Source of the DNA: Haliotis asinina
Lineage: Eukaryota > Mollusca > Gastropoda > Lepetellida > Haliotidae
Reading direction: 5' to 3'
Length of the DNA stretch: 64,000 bases
Assembly (NCBI RefSeq): GCF_037392515.1
Contig: NC_090288.1
Coordinates: forward strand, 12,381,969-12,445,968
In this document: piece by piece, positions 23,701 to 34,599 of the stretch
Layout of the letters: each line of letters opens with the position of its first letter
Numbering within the stretch: the first letter of the stretch is position 1
Notes under the pieces: model-generated
The model's database searches: none
The model's input: only the letters and a program-made list of their open reading frames with translations
What the model was told of the DNA's origin: nothing
Translations under genes and position numbers: made by a program

Positions 23701-26556
23701 TGATCTTGCATACACAATGCAAACTCGAAAGTTCCTTTTTTGTGGTTTCCTGATCCATTTCCATAATTTGCATACATTTTGTCGCACGCGTAGTAAGGCA
23801 ATATTGCATTCGCAAGGGTATGGCCTCTCAAAAACTGTTAGAATATTCTAAGATGCGAAGAGACGCATTGCACCTGTCCATTTTAGAGCACAGACCCCCT
23901 TACTTCCTGTTCAAGCGAAGCAACTATATGCTGGTTGGCTAATGCTAGCCACCAGAAATTAACGTGATTCTCGCTTGACTACTCTTACAGAGGCCGTGAT
24001 GAACAGGTTTGAATCTAACACCATCAGCAAACTTCAAGTCAGACTCCATACATGTCGCGAATTGGGAATCATGAATTAGAGTCAATTTTATATTGATCGT
24101 CATAAGGACACTCAAACAGTGTCTCACATCAAGTGTTAGAATTGGTCTTGAGCAACCCATGCTTGTCATATTTGGTAACTAACAGGATTGGATGGTCAAG
24201 CTTGGTTGACATGTGATCTAGTGGTGTGACGATTCATCAATACAGATTGATGCATTGATTCATGGGCCGCTGATACAATGAGTTGACACAAAGTTTTACA
24301 TTGTCATATATCCCGGTACGATACTTCAAATGGGCCAAGATACATCAATGTATTACTATGAGTATTGTCGATGTCTGCCAAGAAAGATTTACTTTTGTTT
24401 TGTGATTAAAAGAAATGCATACTTATTCCTTCATAAATCTCAGAAATTCTGGCATCAGGAACTGTTTCAAACAAAGCTCTTGCATTTAATTTCACAAAGT
24501 TCATGTATAAAATTATCTCATTTCTGAATGAACATTGAAAAATGCTGGAGGAATTTGATAAAATACTTTTTGTTTTGATCTTAAGTTGTTTTATTGTTGG
24601 TGTAAGACCAGTCTAAGTAAACTTATCCTCTGTACTTTTCGTTACACTCCACCACTGAGTCTAACAAAGCCTTATGGGAGGTCACGTCAGGTAACCTTTG
24701 AGATTGACCAGTCAGAACACAACTTTCCAAATCGTGAAGTGCACATTCGGACATCCCTTATGAACTTTTTATCTCGAAAAGGTTCGTACCTGAACGATTC
24801 TGAAAGCTATTCAGCGTACGATTGCTTCCGGCTGATGCACACGGTGTACGTACTGCCATTGAGTAAACAGTCGCTGAAAATAGTGTTTTTGACAATATTC
24901 AAGGATGTTAATTTGCGGAAATATTAGCTAATGGTAACCATGTCAACAGAAACTCCAAAGCGTATATACTGCAGGTCAAATAACCGTGTTATATGTGGAG
25001 TTTTGTTTGTGGAGAGATCTGTGTCGTGACCTGAATATTTTGAAAGTCCCTCTGATCCCTAAATAGTAGCCGTTGTCAGATTGGTTAAGTCTATTTAACC
25101 GTCTCGCATTTGATTGGACCGTCATTGGTTGCTCAAAGGTTACCAGACGCGACCTTCTACTAGGTTTTGTTAGACTCAGTGGCGGAGTGTAACGAAATAC
25201 GCTGAGACGAAGTTTACTTTGACTGATGTTAGACATAAAGATTTTAGTATCATGATACATATTGTATTGCCATGCTTATATCTGTTTTCATATTATATCG
25301 CAGCCTCAGTGCACAATACTTTGGCAATATATTAGTTACTAACAAGTATACATGAATGAGGTGAGCGGACTTCCAGTGCAACCCCAACTTGTGATGGTCC
25401 TGGGGTAGAATAGGTCTTCAGCAACCCATGCTTGTCATAAAAGGTGACTATGCTTGTCGTAAGAGGCGACTAACTGGATCAGGTGGTCAGGCTTGCTGAC
25501 TTGGTTGACCCATGTCATCGGTTCCCAGTTGCACAGATCGATGCTCATGTTGTTGATCAGTGGATTGTCTAGTCCAGACTCAATTATTCACAGACTGCTG
25601 CCATATAGCTGGAATATTGCTGAGTGCAGCGTAAAACTAAACTCACTCACTCCAGTGCAACCCAAGGGTCTTTCCTGCAAGCGGCATAATGCGGCTCGTG
25701 GTCATCCGTACACAGACAGTCGGAATACTGGACTCCACTCTCTCCAAATAGATGTGAGCACACACACACACATATGTATACAGTTTTTAACAACAATGGA
25801 CAGGCAAAGATTCAACAATGGACAGATAGAGAAACAATAGCACTTCCTTGTACAGTTGATGTGATGACAGACACAGCCAAGGGGGATGATCAATAAAGGC
25901 CATAAATGTCATATACAGTAATTAATGGAAGTGACAAAGAGGAACAAGGTAGCCGACAAGACAAATTTATTGGATTTGAAACATTGATCTAAAGGCCAAT
26001 GGTTCCAAGTGATATTCCTTGACACCAAATGCTCAAAACCAACAAATACTATTTCATGTCTGCTTTTCAGAAGTTTTGAAAACTTTGGATCACACTGTCT
26101 GTTCCATTTGAAATTTACAGGTTTGAAATGCATAATAACAACTGCAAGTCTGGATGACATTTCATGTGATAGTGTTTTTAGCTAGTTATACTAATGAAAA
26201 GAAGTGAAGGAACACCAAATTTTTGTAGAAGACTCCAGGGTTTTACTGGTCATAACAGAAAACCCCGGTTCGATCCCCACATGGGTACAATGTGTGAAGC
26301 TCATGTTATTATGTATTCAAGAAAAAATTACTATTTGCAGGAATTACCAGAAGAATGAATTCCTTGTTTTTTGTGTTTCAGGTACGCATGGACGATAGTG
26401 GAGTGTAAGCATTGCTCCAGTCACATGGGATGGAGATTCACAGCCTCCAGTAAATCCCTCACCCCACAGAAGTTCTGGGGTCTGTGCAGAGCATCCCTCA
26501 TTCCCGGGATACAGAACACTGATGACACTGAGGAGGAGTGGATGCCTGTCATGTGA
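14720..26556 (+). CDS. CRBN: Cereblon, CRL4 E3 ligase substrate receptor
   Basis: Nine coding exons: 14720-14795, 16337-16470, 17275-17477, 18096-18260, 18846-19029, 20284-20349, 21675-21875, 23423-23616, 26382-26556; 1398 nt, 465 aa (human 442). All junctions are GT-AG and phase-consistent. An acidic N-tail leads into [12 protein letters not shown], then the LON-like and DDB1-binding region (exons 3-7), then the CULT domain from residue 344. The zinc ligands are C349, C352, C416 and C419. The tri-Trp cage is W405, W411 and W425, equal to human W380, W386 and W400. Human V388 is Ile413; human H353 and Y355 are Gly378 and His380. The start ATG has a good context (AAAAATGG). Family role: presents C-terminal cyclic-imide degrons to DDB1-CUL4. 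SINEs of both families sit in the introns. Confidence 0.97.
15512..15541. repeat. Perfect 30-bp palindrome
   Basis: Each half is CAGAGACCATATAAT and pairs exactly with its mirror, with no spacer. Confidence 0.95.
15825..16075. repeat. Minisatellite, ~50-bp unit, about five decayed copies
   Basis: Units share CCTACACTGTATTC, GGCTTAATCCTATAAGACT and CTCAC. Divergence increases toward the 5' side. Confidence 0.75.
16220..16336. repeat. Tandem copies of the CRBN exon 2 acceptor region
   Basis: A ~54-bp unit (CTGTTGTAGAGG, then TATATAATCTCT and TCTTTCTTT) repeats 2.2 times up to and including the true acceptor at 16336/16337. The upstream copies keep acceptor-like TTGTAG and TGTATAG sites at 16230 and 16285. 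Confidence 0.8.
16583..16840 (-). mobile_element. SINE family A in CRBN intron 2
   Basis: Near full length, from the AGTTTTACGCCACACTC tail to the CTACCCCGGATCTTCACAG head, antisense to CRBN. Confidence 0.9.
16963..17141 (-). mobile_element. SINE family A, decayed fragment in CRBN intron 2
   Basis: The tail part is lost. The middle (TGTGTCAACAGAGTCAGCAA) and head (ACTCAAGACCAATTTTAGCC) are recognisable. Confidence 0.7.
17520..17656 (+). mobile_element. SINE family B in CRBN intron 3
   Basis: Decayed A box (TAGCCTTCTGG) and a good B box (GGTTCGATTTCC), then the TCTGGTGTCCCC body. The 3' tail is lost after ATTGCTGGATATTGCT. Confidence 0.82.
19385..19546 (+). mobile_element. SINE family B in CRBN intron 5
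   Basis: A box TAGCCTAGTGG and B box GGTTCGATTCC are intact and the tail runs to AAACTCACTCATTG. It directly abuts MITE M1. Confidence 0.92.
19547..20003. mobile_element. MITE family M, copy 1 (right end lost)
   Basis: Left TIR CATCCTCAATATCTCC...ACCCTGGATGCAT, then ~400 bp shared with 29787-30265 and 40183-40650 (for example CCTCCCTT...GCTG and GTTGTAACAGC). The right TIR is missing after GGGCTGAGC. Confidence 0.82.
20121..20189. repeat. Interrupted inverted repeat (two nested stems)
   Basis: AACTGTACAA (20121-20130) pairs with TTGTACAGTT (20180-20189). Inside it, GGAGACACTTAAC (20143-20155) pairs with GTTAAGTGTCTCC (20165-20177). Confidence 0.88.
21427..21592 (+). mobile_element. SINE family A, diverged, in CRBN intron 6
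   Basis: Head and middle are present (GGTCTTCAGCAACTCATGCTTG, GTCAATCACTGGAATGTC). The tail is lost about 80 bp before exon 7. Confidence 0.75.
22337..22496 (+). mobile_element. SINE family A fragment in CRBN intron 7
   Basis: Head and middle, up to GATCACTGGATTGTCCGGCC; the 3' third is absent. Confidence 0.75.
22985..23232. repeat. Minisatellite built on GCAATAGACTATTGC palindromes
   Basis: Seven or eight imperfect units of about 30-35 bp, each containing a self-complementary GCAATAG...CTATTGC core. It lies in CRBN intron 7, about 190 bp before exon 8. Confidence 0.85.
24136..24223 (+). mobile_element. SINE family A head fragment
   Basis: TAGAATTGGTCTTGAGCAAC through GGTTGACATGTGATC only, in CRBN intron 8. 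Confidence 0.72.
24602..25231. mobile_element. MITE with ~110-bp terminal inverted repeats in CRBN intron 8
   Basis: Left arm 24605-24712 and right arm 25123-25229 are inverted copies (shared GTAAACTT, TTTCGTTACACTCC, CACTGAGTCTAACAAA, GGTAACCTTTGAG). Possible TA duplication at 24603-24604 and 25230-25231. The ~400-bp middle carries no transposase. Short open frames on both strands are translations of the arms. Confidence 0.8.
25393..25651 (+). mobile_element. SINE family A, near full length, in CRBN intron 8
   Basis: From GGTCCTGGGGTAGAATAGG to TAAACTCACTCACTCC with all diagnostic blocks. Confidence 0.92.
26260..26308 (+). mobile_element. SINE family B fragment just before CRBN exon 9
   Basis: Only the B box (GGTTCGATCCCC) and ACATGGGTACAATGTGTGAAG remain. 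Confidence 0.75.
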
Positions 26557-26865
26557 TAGTCATGTGATGTTAGTGAGCTAGTCACATGACTAGTCACATG
26601 ACCAGTCACAGTTGATGAGACAGGTATTCCTGCATGAGTCTTTCAATGGAGAATTGTTTACAAACTCAAAGATTGTTTATCGAAAGAGACAAATCAAGAT
26701 TGTGGATGCCTGTCATGTGACAGTCATGTGATGTTAGTGAGCTAGTCACATGACTAGTCACATGACCAGTCACAGTTGATGAGACAGGTATTCCTACATG
26801 AGTCTTTCAATGGAGAATTGTTTACAAACTCAAAGATTGTTTATCGAAAGAGACAAAACAAGATT
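26538..26865. repeat. 164-bp tandem duplication spanning the CRBN stop codon
   Basis: Unit 1 is 26538-26701 and unit 2 is 26702-26865, differing at about three positions. Unit 1 includes the last five CRBN codons and the TGA; unit 2 lies in the 3' UTR. Confidence 0.93.
26548..26602. repeat. Hairpin at the CRBN stop codon
   Basis: Arm 1, 26548-26567 (two GTCATGTGA units), contains the TGA stop. Arm 2, 26582-26602 (TCACATGAC twice), pairs with it across a ~14-nt loop with a single bulged base. The same structure recurs 164 bp downstream. Confidence 0.88.
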
Positions 26866-27218
26866 GACATCATTGTGATGTCACATGACATTTGTGGGTC
26901 ACATGATTGTCAAACTACCATCCATTTAGAAAATTGAAACTTGTGACTTGCTTGCTAACAAGCATGCCTGCTGCATGGCAAAATGGATTGGTACTTTGCA
27001 AATGACTTATGACTGTGTGGTCACTTGTGTCAGACTTGGAAGAAAATGTGATATTACCATTGTTTATGAAGAATTGTGAGAGAATGCAAAAGGTGTGAAA
27101 CATGATTGTGAGAGTAATTACTGACAGAATGAGCATAGTAGGAAAATATAACACTGGGATACAGACAACTACAGCTTTGATGTTTTAGGTTCCTGTTAAC
27201 AGCTACTGTGATGGTAAA

Positions 27219-27252
27219 GTGGCAATACAATACAATACAATACAATACAATA
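27219..27252. repeat. Microsatellite (CAATA)n
   Basis: Six perfect five-base units. Confidence 0.95.
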
Positions 27253-27368
27253 CTGAAGTTTAATTATGTACAAGACCATCTTGATAACATTATACAAGAG
27301 GGATTAGGCTGAACCAGTATCTGTGACCATCTAAGTGTAACTTACTGAATCTTTCCTTACTGAGTAGC

Positions 27369-27586
27369 CAGGGGTGGAAATAACTTTAGAATTGCTAGGG
27401 TACTTCAGTACATTGGCACATGTAAAATCACTTGCCCAGATAATTTTTCTTGTTTTTCTTGCTCATTGTTTTTATAAAGAACATAATTAACATTGGAAAA
27501 TCAACTGTACACTGGTGCATCTTTTGCTTGCCAACAGAAAAATACATTTGGCTGGTACGTTGGACAATGGGTTACTTCCACCCCTT
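27369..27586. mobile_element. Possible hAT-like MITE, ~218 bp
   Basis: Ends CAGGGGTGGAAATAAC and GTTACTTCCACCCCTT form ~14-bp inverted repeats. The CAGGGGTGG end is typical of hAT-derived MITEs. No clear 8-bp target duplication was found. Confidence 0.55.
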
Positions 27587-27826
27587 TCGCCATTTTGAAA
27601 TTTCTTTGAGTGGCATTTAGAAGTTGATGTGATTAACAAAGGGGGTAGTTCTGTTTCTTGCAATATCACTGTACCTAAAGTTGTGCAGCATCCTGTCTTG
27701 GTGATTATTTCTGTGGAATTAGCAGCCTTTCACATCTATACAATCAAAATTATTTAGCACACTGACAAAAACCTTGATAGTGTAACATTGAATGCACTGA
27801 AATTGCTTATTACTGTTTTGAAGGAT

Positions 27827-27921
27827 AAGCATTTTTAAAATCACGTCAGGATGTTGGTAACTCAAAGTCTGGATGTCGGTAGAGTTACTGACATTCTTGT
27901 ACGATTTTAAAAATGCTTTTT
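27827..27921. repeat. Inverted repeat, ~35-bp arms
   Basis: AAGCATTTTTAAAATCAC pairs with GATTTTAAAAATGCTTTT, and TTGGTAACTC with GAGTTACTGA inside it. Confidence 0.75.
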
Positions 27922-27968
27922 CACGTTCACTGCATCACCTTAGCTACAGTGAATATGTGCAGTGTTTT

Positions 27969-28018
27969 GGTGTAGTAGATGCTAGCATTTGCTTGATAAC
28001 AGTGTTAGCACCTACACC
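27969..28018. repeat. Hairpin repeat, copy 1
   Basis: GGTGTAGTAGATGCTA is mirrored by GTTAGCACCTACACC around TTGATAACA. A relative is at 45311-45347. Confidence 0.7.
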
Positions 28019-28115
28019 GCAACATCACATATATTGTATTCTACCATGACTTATGTTAATACTGGGTTGTAGTTAGTTAATTAAAGCCATTCAGAGGTAT
28101 GTAATCATGATATAT

Positions 28116-28353
28116 ATCTCTGATTTTCCAACACAGTATTTTTTAAAACTCTTAACAACACAGTTATGGTAGAATGGAGATAAACATACTGTGTAGGGAA
28201 ATTAGAGGTATGTGACAGAATTATGACAGCTCTAAAACATGTTTTTTACAAAATTCACACTACCCGTTATGCATTCTGTTTTAAGTCAAATTGAGAGCTT
28301 TCATGATTTTATCATACATATATACCTCTGATTTTTTTAAACACAGTATGTTT
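28116..28353. repeat. Three copies of a ~30-bp motif, middle one inverted
   Basis: Motif CTCTGATTTT...AACACAGTAT at 28116-28144 and 28324-28353, and inverted at 28182-28213. Possibly MITE ends. Confidence 0.65.
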
Positions 28354-28777
28354 AACCCCGAAATAAAGAATTTTCCCAGACTTGAAAGCCAAGGAGCGAT
28401 TATTTTCAACACAGACTGCCAGATTCTCAAATTCACCTGCCCAACAGTTGGGTTAAAATTTAAACATGTTTCTGAAGATATTCATCATATTTCAAGGAAA
28501 TAAGTCAGTTTTAATTCACTTGACAAAAATAAATTATGAATTCCAAGTGGATGATAAACTTGGTTGCTTGTTGAACCTAAATTATTTGCAGACAGGTGCA
28601 TTTTGGTCAGGGCTGGTGAGTTTTACATCTAACCTGCCGTGTGCTCTGGCTGAATTTTCGGGAGTTTGATACCTTGCCATAGAACTATCCCCCTTGTTCA
28701 TTTTAAATCATTATATTACAGAACACATTGATTTTTGTTTACAAAGTCCATACGTCGCTAATGTTACTACTTCAGTA

Positions 28778-28880
28778 CCCGTGACCCATGAAGATCCCAG
28801 GGTATAATAGGCCTTCACCAACCCATGCTTGCCATTAAAAGGTGACTATGCTCGTCGCAAGAGGTGACTAACAAGATTGT
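28778..28880 (+). mobile_element. SINE family A head fragment
   Basis: CCCATGAAGATCCCAGGGTA to GAGGTGACTAACAAGATTG; truncated 3'. Confidence 0.82.
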
Positions 28881-28997
28881 TCTGGATGATTACAAACTCA
28901 AAATATTGTCCGAAGCATAACTGATCAACGACTTCTGAACAGATTTTTATTGCATAATGTTCAAAGTGTTATGTTTTGGTATGAAGGAGTTATTCTT

Positions 28998-29275
28998 GTG
29001 ACCTGTGAAGATCCCGAGGTAGAATAGGCCTTCAGCAACCCATGCTTGCCATAAAAGATGACTTTGCTTGTCGTAAGAGGCGACTAATGGGATTGGATGG
29101 TCGGACTCGCTGACTTGGTTGGCACATGTCATCAGGTCTCCAATTGCGCAGATTGATGCTCATGTTGTTGATCACTGGATTGTGTGGTCCAGACTCAATT
29201 ATTTACAGACCGCCGGCATATAGCTGGAATATTACTGAGTGAGGCATAAAACCAAACTCTCTCACTCACTCACTT
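28998..29275 (+). mobile_element. SINE family A, full length
   Basis: From GTGACCTGTGAAGATCCCG through the CTCACTCACTCA tail. Confidence 0.92.
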
Positions 29276-29786
29276 CAAAGGTTTTTGACCTTTCAGGTGG
29301 TTATTCTGCTTTTTTCCCTCTTTTGCTAGAATATTGTACCACAGCCATCTGCGGGGACATAGTGTTCTTGTACCCACTGTCCACTAGATGTCACTGGTGT
29401 CATTCGTTAGTTACCATGGTTCCTAAGATACAGTCAGAGTGGCATGAATCTCAGATGGGTGTATGAAAATGTAGATGGGTTGTTGTCTGAAGAGTTTTTC
29501 CATTGTGTGCATTTGGAAAGATTGAATCTGTGATGTTGCTTGAGAATTTCTGGAAATACTTTCAGGAAATATTGTGGTTATTTAGCAGTTTATTAAGAAG
29601 AAGCTTGTTAATGTCTTAGTTGGACGTGTATTTCATCAAGATGCTTGCATGTCATCAATGGAAACTTTTTTTATGAGATGTCAAAGGTCAAGGAAATCTC
29701 TAAGGTCATTGCCTGAAACATTTTCTGCGCTATGTCAGTAGAGTTTGTAATCCTTGTGAAGATGCAAAGCTTATGAGTTACCTCAG

Positions 29787-30265
29787 CCTCGATAATCTAC
29801 TGGGTATATGTTCCGATAAATCTCCACTTTACCATTGATGCATCTGTGGTTTTCCCCAATGATCTTGTTACCTCCCTTTGCTGGCTGGCGCTGTCTACAC
29901 TGGGAAGTTGAGCTTACCAAACAAAACTCGTTTTGTAAATTATCTAACCGATAAAACATGGCAACACGATTGATGCAGACGTAGAAAGAGGTCTGGGGTA
30001 TACTTTTTTAAAGTATCAGACCTGTTCATTTGTTTTTGTGATTTCACCCAATATCTGAGTTGTATTGCGAAAAAACCTTTGCGGCTGCGACCTCTGTCTT
30101 TGTTGACGATGGCAAGCTGGGTTGTAACAGCTGCTTAGTGATTGGCCATTGAGAGAATTCTGAGCCAGCAAGGGGAGGAAATAAAATTATCGGGCTGAGC
30201 CGTAAATGCATCCAGGGTATAGTTACGATTTATCTTAACCTATACCCTAGAGATTATTGAAGATG
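29787..30265. mobile_element. MITE family M, copy 2
   Basis: Both ends are present: left CCTCGATAATCTACTGGGTA and right TATACCCTAGAGATTATTGA, inverted relative to each other. The interior matches M1 and M3. Confidence 0.82.
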
Positions 30266-32224
30266 GAGTTAACAATGTGTAATAGCAAAGTCATTCTAGA
30301 ATGTTTGCCATTTTCAGTGAAATGACTTTTTCTGCAGGCAGTTTGTTACTATGTTACTAGAGCACTTGCAGACAAGCAGTGAAAATCTGGTGTGGTGGAG
30401 AGGTCATTTCTTTCAATGAGTAACATATACAATATTTTGCTGTTTACCTTTAAATTCACCAAATATATTTCATATTTAGTATAAATGCTGAACAGCCCTT
30501 TGGAATGTTTTTGAAGCTGTTGTTACTGATACTAAAGGTCAAGGTCACACACTCTCAAAGATATCTTGCTACTGTCATTCAAAGACAAGGGTCCACATAG
30601 TATAAAGGTCATGGATGACCAAAATCTTTGGTCAAGTTCACAGTGAAGGTTATTTATGTATCAATTGTATGTTGGCCGTTTTTAATAAAATTTCTTTTAT
30701 TCAAATTAATCAGATGAAAATGTGTCACGTGACACAAATTGTAAGAGGAGAAGGTCACTATGGCCCATTTTGAATGGGTAGCATAAACAGATACTCTTGT
30801 TATGTTAACATCCACCAAGGGGTATCATGTTTAGTTTATGACATCATGTGGTCAAAAGGGTTGTTCTTGGAATACTCGCAACTGCTGTTGATGAAGAATT
30901 TCACTTTTATGAGCATACAATGTAATGTATTAAGTTCCTGGTAACTCAAGATGATTAAATTTTATACTTATCCTAATGCTGCAGAATGGATGACCTTTTG
31001 GTTGATCTTCCTTGAAGGTCAAGGTCACTGGAATTACCATTTCAGATGGTTGTTTTGTTTCTTTATGCACTGAACCAACCCTCTGTTTGTTTGAGATGTT
31101 TGTTAGAGGAATCGCCCATAGTGTCAACAAACATTAATTTAACTGTCAGCAACATTATAATTATAGACTTCTTTTCAAAAGTTTAGACTCACAAGTGTAA
31201 ATATAGCCAGTTACTTTAGGCAACTTTCCTAAACTTAGGCCTTCCATAATATTCCAAAATATTCCATACAGTTTAAATGTACTGTTTACACATGAACTGA
31301 TATATGCTGAAACAGGTGTGTAAAGTTAAAAAGATTATACAGATTTGATAATATATGATACAGATCAATGAAAATTGGCAATTTCATAACAAAACATTGC
31401 ACCAAAACACATCTGTTCACTGATGTGGAATGTTTGTTGGAACTCAAGCCAAACATCCACAGTTCTCTATTGTTTATGAATTATGCTTGATTTGGATGTT
31501 ACGTCAGTGTTTCATACTTGTGTCAGTTCTCAAACCTAATCAAAAGAACTCTTTGTGATGAATCTTCCCATGCTCTACAAAATTCAGCCACGGTTGTACC
31601 AGAGATAAATTCAGTAGAAGGCTTTCACAGATGAATTAGCAAATGCTCATTGCCCACTTGACTGGTTTAGAAGCAAGGTGTTAATCAAACCTCAGGCTGA
31701 ATATGAATGCATCAGTCTCATGAAGCCAGAGACATGCATGAGTAAACCACAAGTAAGACTGGCTGACCTGCTATAATGGGCCTACTGCAGAGGTGACGTC
31801 GCAGGAGCTGAAACTTCTCTCATCAAGTAAGCTGAGCAGACCCAAATGAGCTCAGAGGTTATGGGATGATTTTGTAGAACAGTGCTGCAGAAGGTTCTCA
31901 AGCTTAAAAACCCATTAAACAGAAATATAATTATGGCGATTATGATTACTCTTGGTTACCATGGTTACACTAGTGATGACCTTCACCTCATATTTTTTTC
32001 AATTATCAAATAACCAGTTTACAGTTTTCTCAGAAGTTATTGAGAATATCTTCTTTTCCTAATGCTGATAAGAGAATTCTAAAATTGATGTTACATTATG
32101 TTGTAAGTTACTCAATATTTGAGGCAACTCTTGTAGGTGTAGGAATGAACCTTACTACATCAAGGGTTATCTCCCTTGGTGTAGCAGACACCTTTTTTCT
32201 TTTGTTGACATGCAGATTTGACAG

Positions 32225-33180
32225 CAGAAAAGAAAAGAAAGCTGGCTCTAGATGAATTTTGAAAGAGGTATGACTAATGCCAGAGTTGGCTGGCAGACAT
32301 GACATTGCTGTATCTACAGCCGAATGTTCAGTCAGGAGTTTGAATTGAGTACAAGACAGCAGCAGGGAGGCACAGGAAGTTAAGTACTAAGAATAGCTGG
32401 CAATTTGGTCAGATTTATGAGTAGGAGAAAACTGGAAAGCATTGAGAATATCAGAAATGGGATCATTAATAGAGAAAGTGCTCAGCTATGTAATGAAATC
32501 CTGAGACAAAAATTACAAAGACTTAACTGGTGAAATTAAATGGCAGAATTACCTTGGGTGAAAGATGCACAAAAAGAAAGATGTTTAAACTTGTGTATGG
32601 CTCACAAAAAAAAATGGATAATGTTTTCTGTTCTGATGAAAGTTCTGTCTGGTTTTTTTTTCCAAACTTTGAAAATTTGGACCAAAGATTCTGTGAAACC
32701 TGTATATTGACCAACACCAAAACTATACCCCAAAATTTCAGAAGTTGGATGGGATATCATCACATGGAGTAACACCATCATGTCTTTTAAATGGAAATTT
32801 GATCAAGGAACGATATGTTGACATCATAAATGATCAGCTTTTTCAAATGGTCTGAACACTGTATGAAGATAATTGGATTTTCAAGCATGATAACAACACA
32901 CTGCAGGCTACACAAAACAGTAGTTGTGAGACGAAAATGTTCAGGTTTTAGACAAGCCTATCTGCCGGCAAGACCTTAAGCTGAGATTGCGTGGGGACTA
33001 ATGTAGAACAGAATAAACCAAAAACAGCTTAGAAATGTTGAGGATACGAAGAAAGAAGAGGGCAAATATTGGGATATGCTATCAGATGACTTCCTCCTAA
33101 GTTTGGTCGGTAATGTACCTAAACGCATTCAGTCATGTTTGACAGGGCAAGGAGTTCCGAAGTTCCGAAAAGACACTTAG
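32225..33180 (+). pseudogene. Decayed Tc1/mariner-type transposase
   Basis: Read across several frames, pieces of a Tc1-like transposase appear in order: an AGMTNARVGWQ-like segment near 32265, a FCSDES first-Asp block near 32630, a second block near 32880 (QHDNN-like) and a C-terminal KRIQSCLTGQG near 33125. Multiple frame changes and stops separate them, so it is dead and old. It is only distantly related to the intact copy at the window start. Confidence 0.7.
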
Positions 33181-34254
33181 ACTGTAAGAGGATCGAATCT
33201 CAGCATATTCGTTTCAATAAATTCTATAGTTAATATACACTTATTTTCCGAAACAACTTTCTCAATAATTTCTAGGAATACTTTATATATTATAAGGCTT
33301 TGTGTTTGTTTGTGTCATACCTTGGAGATGTGTCAGTGAACATTTTTACCAAGATTTCATGACAACTGCCTCTGCTTTAATTATTGTTTGTTCAAAAAAA
33401 AATTGTTTTGTCACAGTGACTTTGTGACTAGGGATAGTTCTCTGTGGATTGTTACATCTTTCTTAAATATTAACAGTGCCAAAAATATGTATGTGTCCAA
33501 GCTTATTCTGCACCTGACATAAACAGTGGAAGCTGTCTAAATGGGCATTTGTTGAAGAAAGAATCTGGTTAAGACAGTGTGCCAGATTGTAGGGCACCTT
33601 TGAACAAAAGTGAACAAGTTTTGTCACTCTCATACACATACAGATTGGAAAGCATTCATGTTTGACAACTTCCACTATATTCAGTTATTATGGCACATAA
33701 ATTTGTAGGATAAAGGTCCAGAACATAATGCAAGCAGGCTCCCCTCCTTCCTTCAGTGATTTAAGGTCACTCAAGAACCAAAGTTGATGAAGTGCAGATC
33801 CTATTTTGGAAGCTTGCTCGAAATGGACAAACAATAATCTGCACAACTCTTGTCACTTGGCAGACCAGCCACCTGTCACTGACCTGACCACCTTTGTTAC
33901 ATCATTTGTGACTCTCTGATTTTTCTTAGACATGCAGACGACTTTTGTGTTTCATACATGAACAGATTTATTTAAATGATCTTGTGTACTAAAGATACTG
34001 AATAACAATCACAGTATTCAGTATTCAAAGTATGAAATGTCCAGTCTTAAAAGGCAACCTTTAGACCAGTCTGAAGGTACTCTAAATCATAGTCCCAACT
34101 CAGACCAAGGACTATGGAAGTCAGCATTTTCAAGTATATTAAGTGGTTTCAAACCAGACCCAGTTCAGTCTCCGATTATAATAAGTATGATGAATTGTAA
34201 AACAAATTTTACTAAATTACGCAGCTTCAAGTGAAAGCTTTTATATTCAAAAGA

Positions 34255-34414
34255 GGGCCCATGGGGTAGCCTAGTGGTAAAAGCATTTGCTCATCACTCT
34301 GAAGGCCTGGGTTTAGTTCCCCATTTGGGATAGAGTGTGAAGCCTATTTCTGTTACCCCCATGATATTGCTGGAATATTGCTACAAACAACATAAAGCTA
34401 AACTCACTCACTTT
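34255..34414 (+). mobile_element. SINE family B
   Basis: Perfect A box TAGCCTAGTGG; B box decayed (GGTTTAGTTCC); tail to CTCACTCAC. Confidence 0.9.
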
Positions 34415-34419
34415 TATTC

Positions 34420-34592
34420 AAGAGATCTCCTTGTGTCCTGTATGGATGGAGTATCAATCTCTCATCTATGGCATATGGGGAGCCCAGGTATTGTAGGAGT
34501 TGAAATTTGAGTTTCAGAGTTGCCTCCCTTACATGTACCAGGATCCTCTGGTCAGAGTTTGTCAGATGAGCAAAGTAAGGTTTCATAAGCCG
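34420..34592. repeat. Repeat family C, diverged copy 3
   Basis: Shares GCATATGGGGAGCCCA, TTTCAGAGTTG and CCAGGATCCTC with 2620-2790, in the same orientation. It lies between two B SINEs. Confidence 0.6.
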
Positions 34593-34599
34593 GAGATGA

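Noticed and set aside
24586-25260. Open frames of 113 and 94 aa on opposite strands with similar peptides
   Set aside because: They are translations of the inverted ends of a MITE, not genes.
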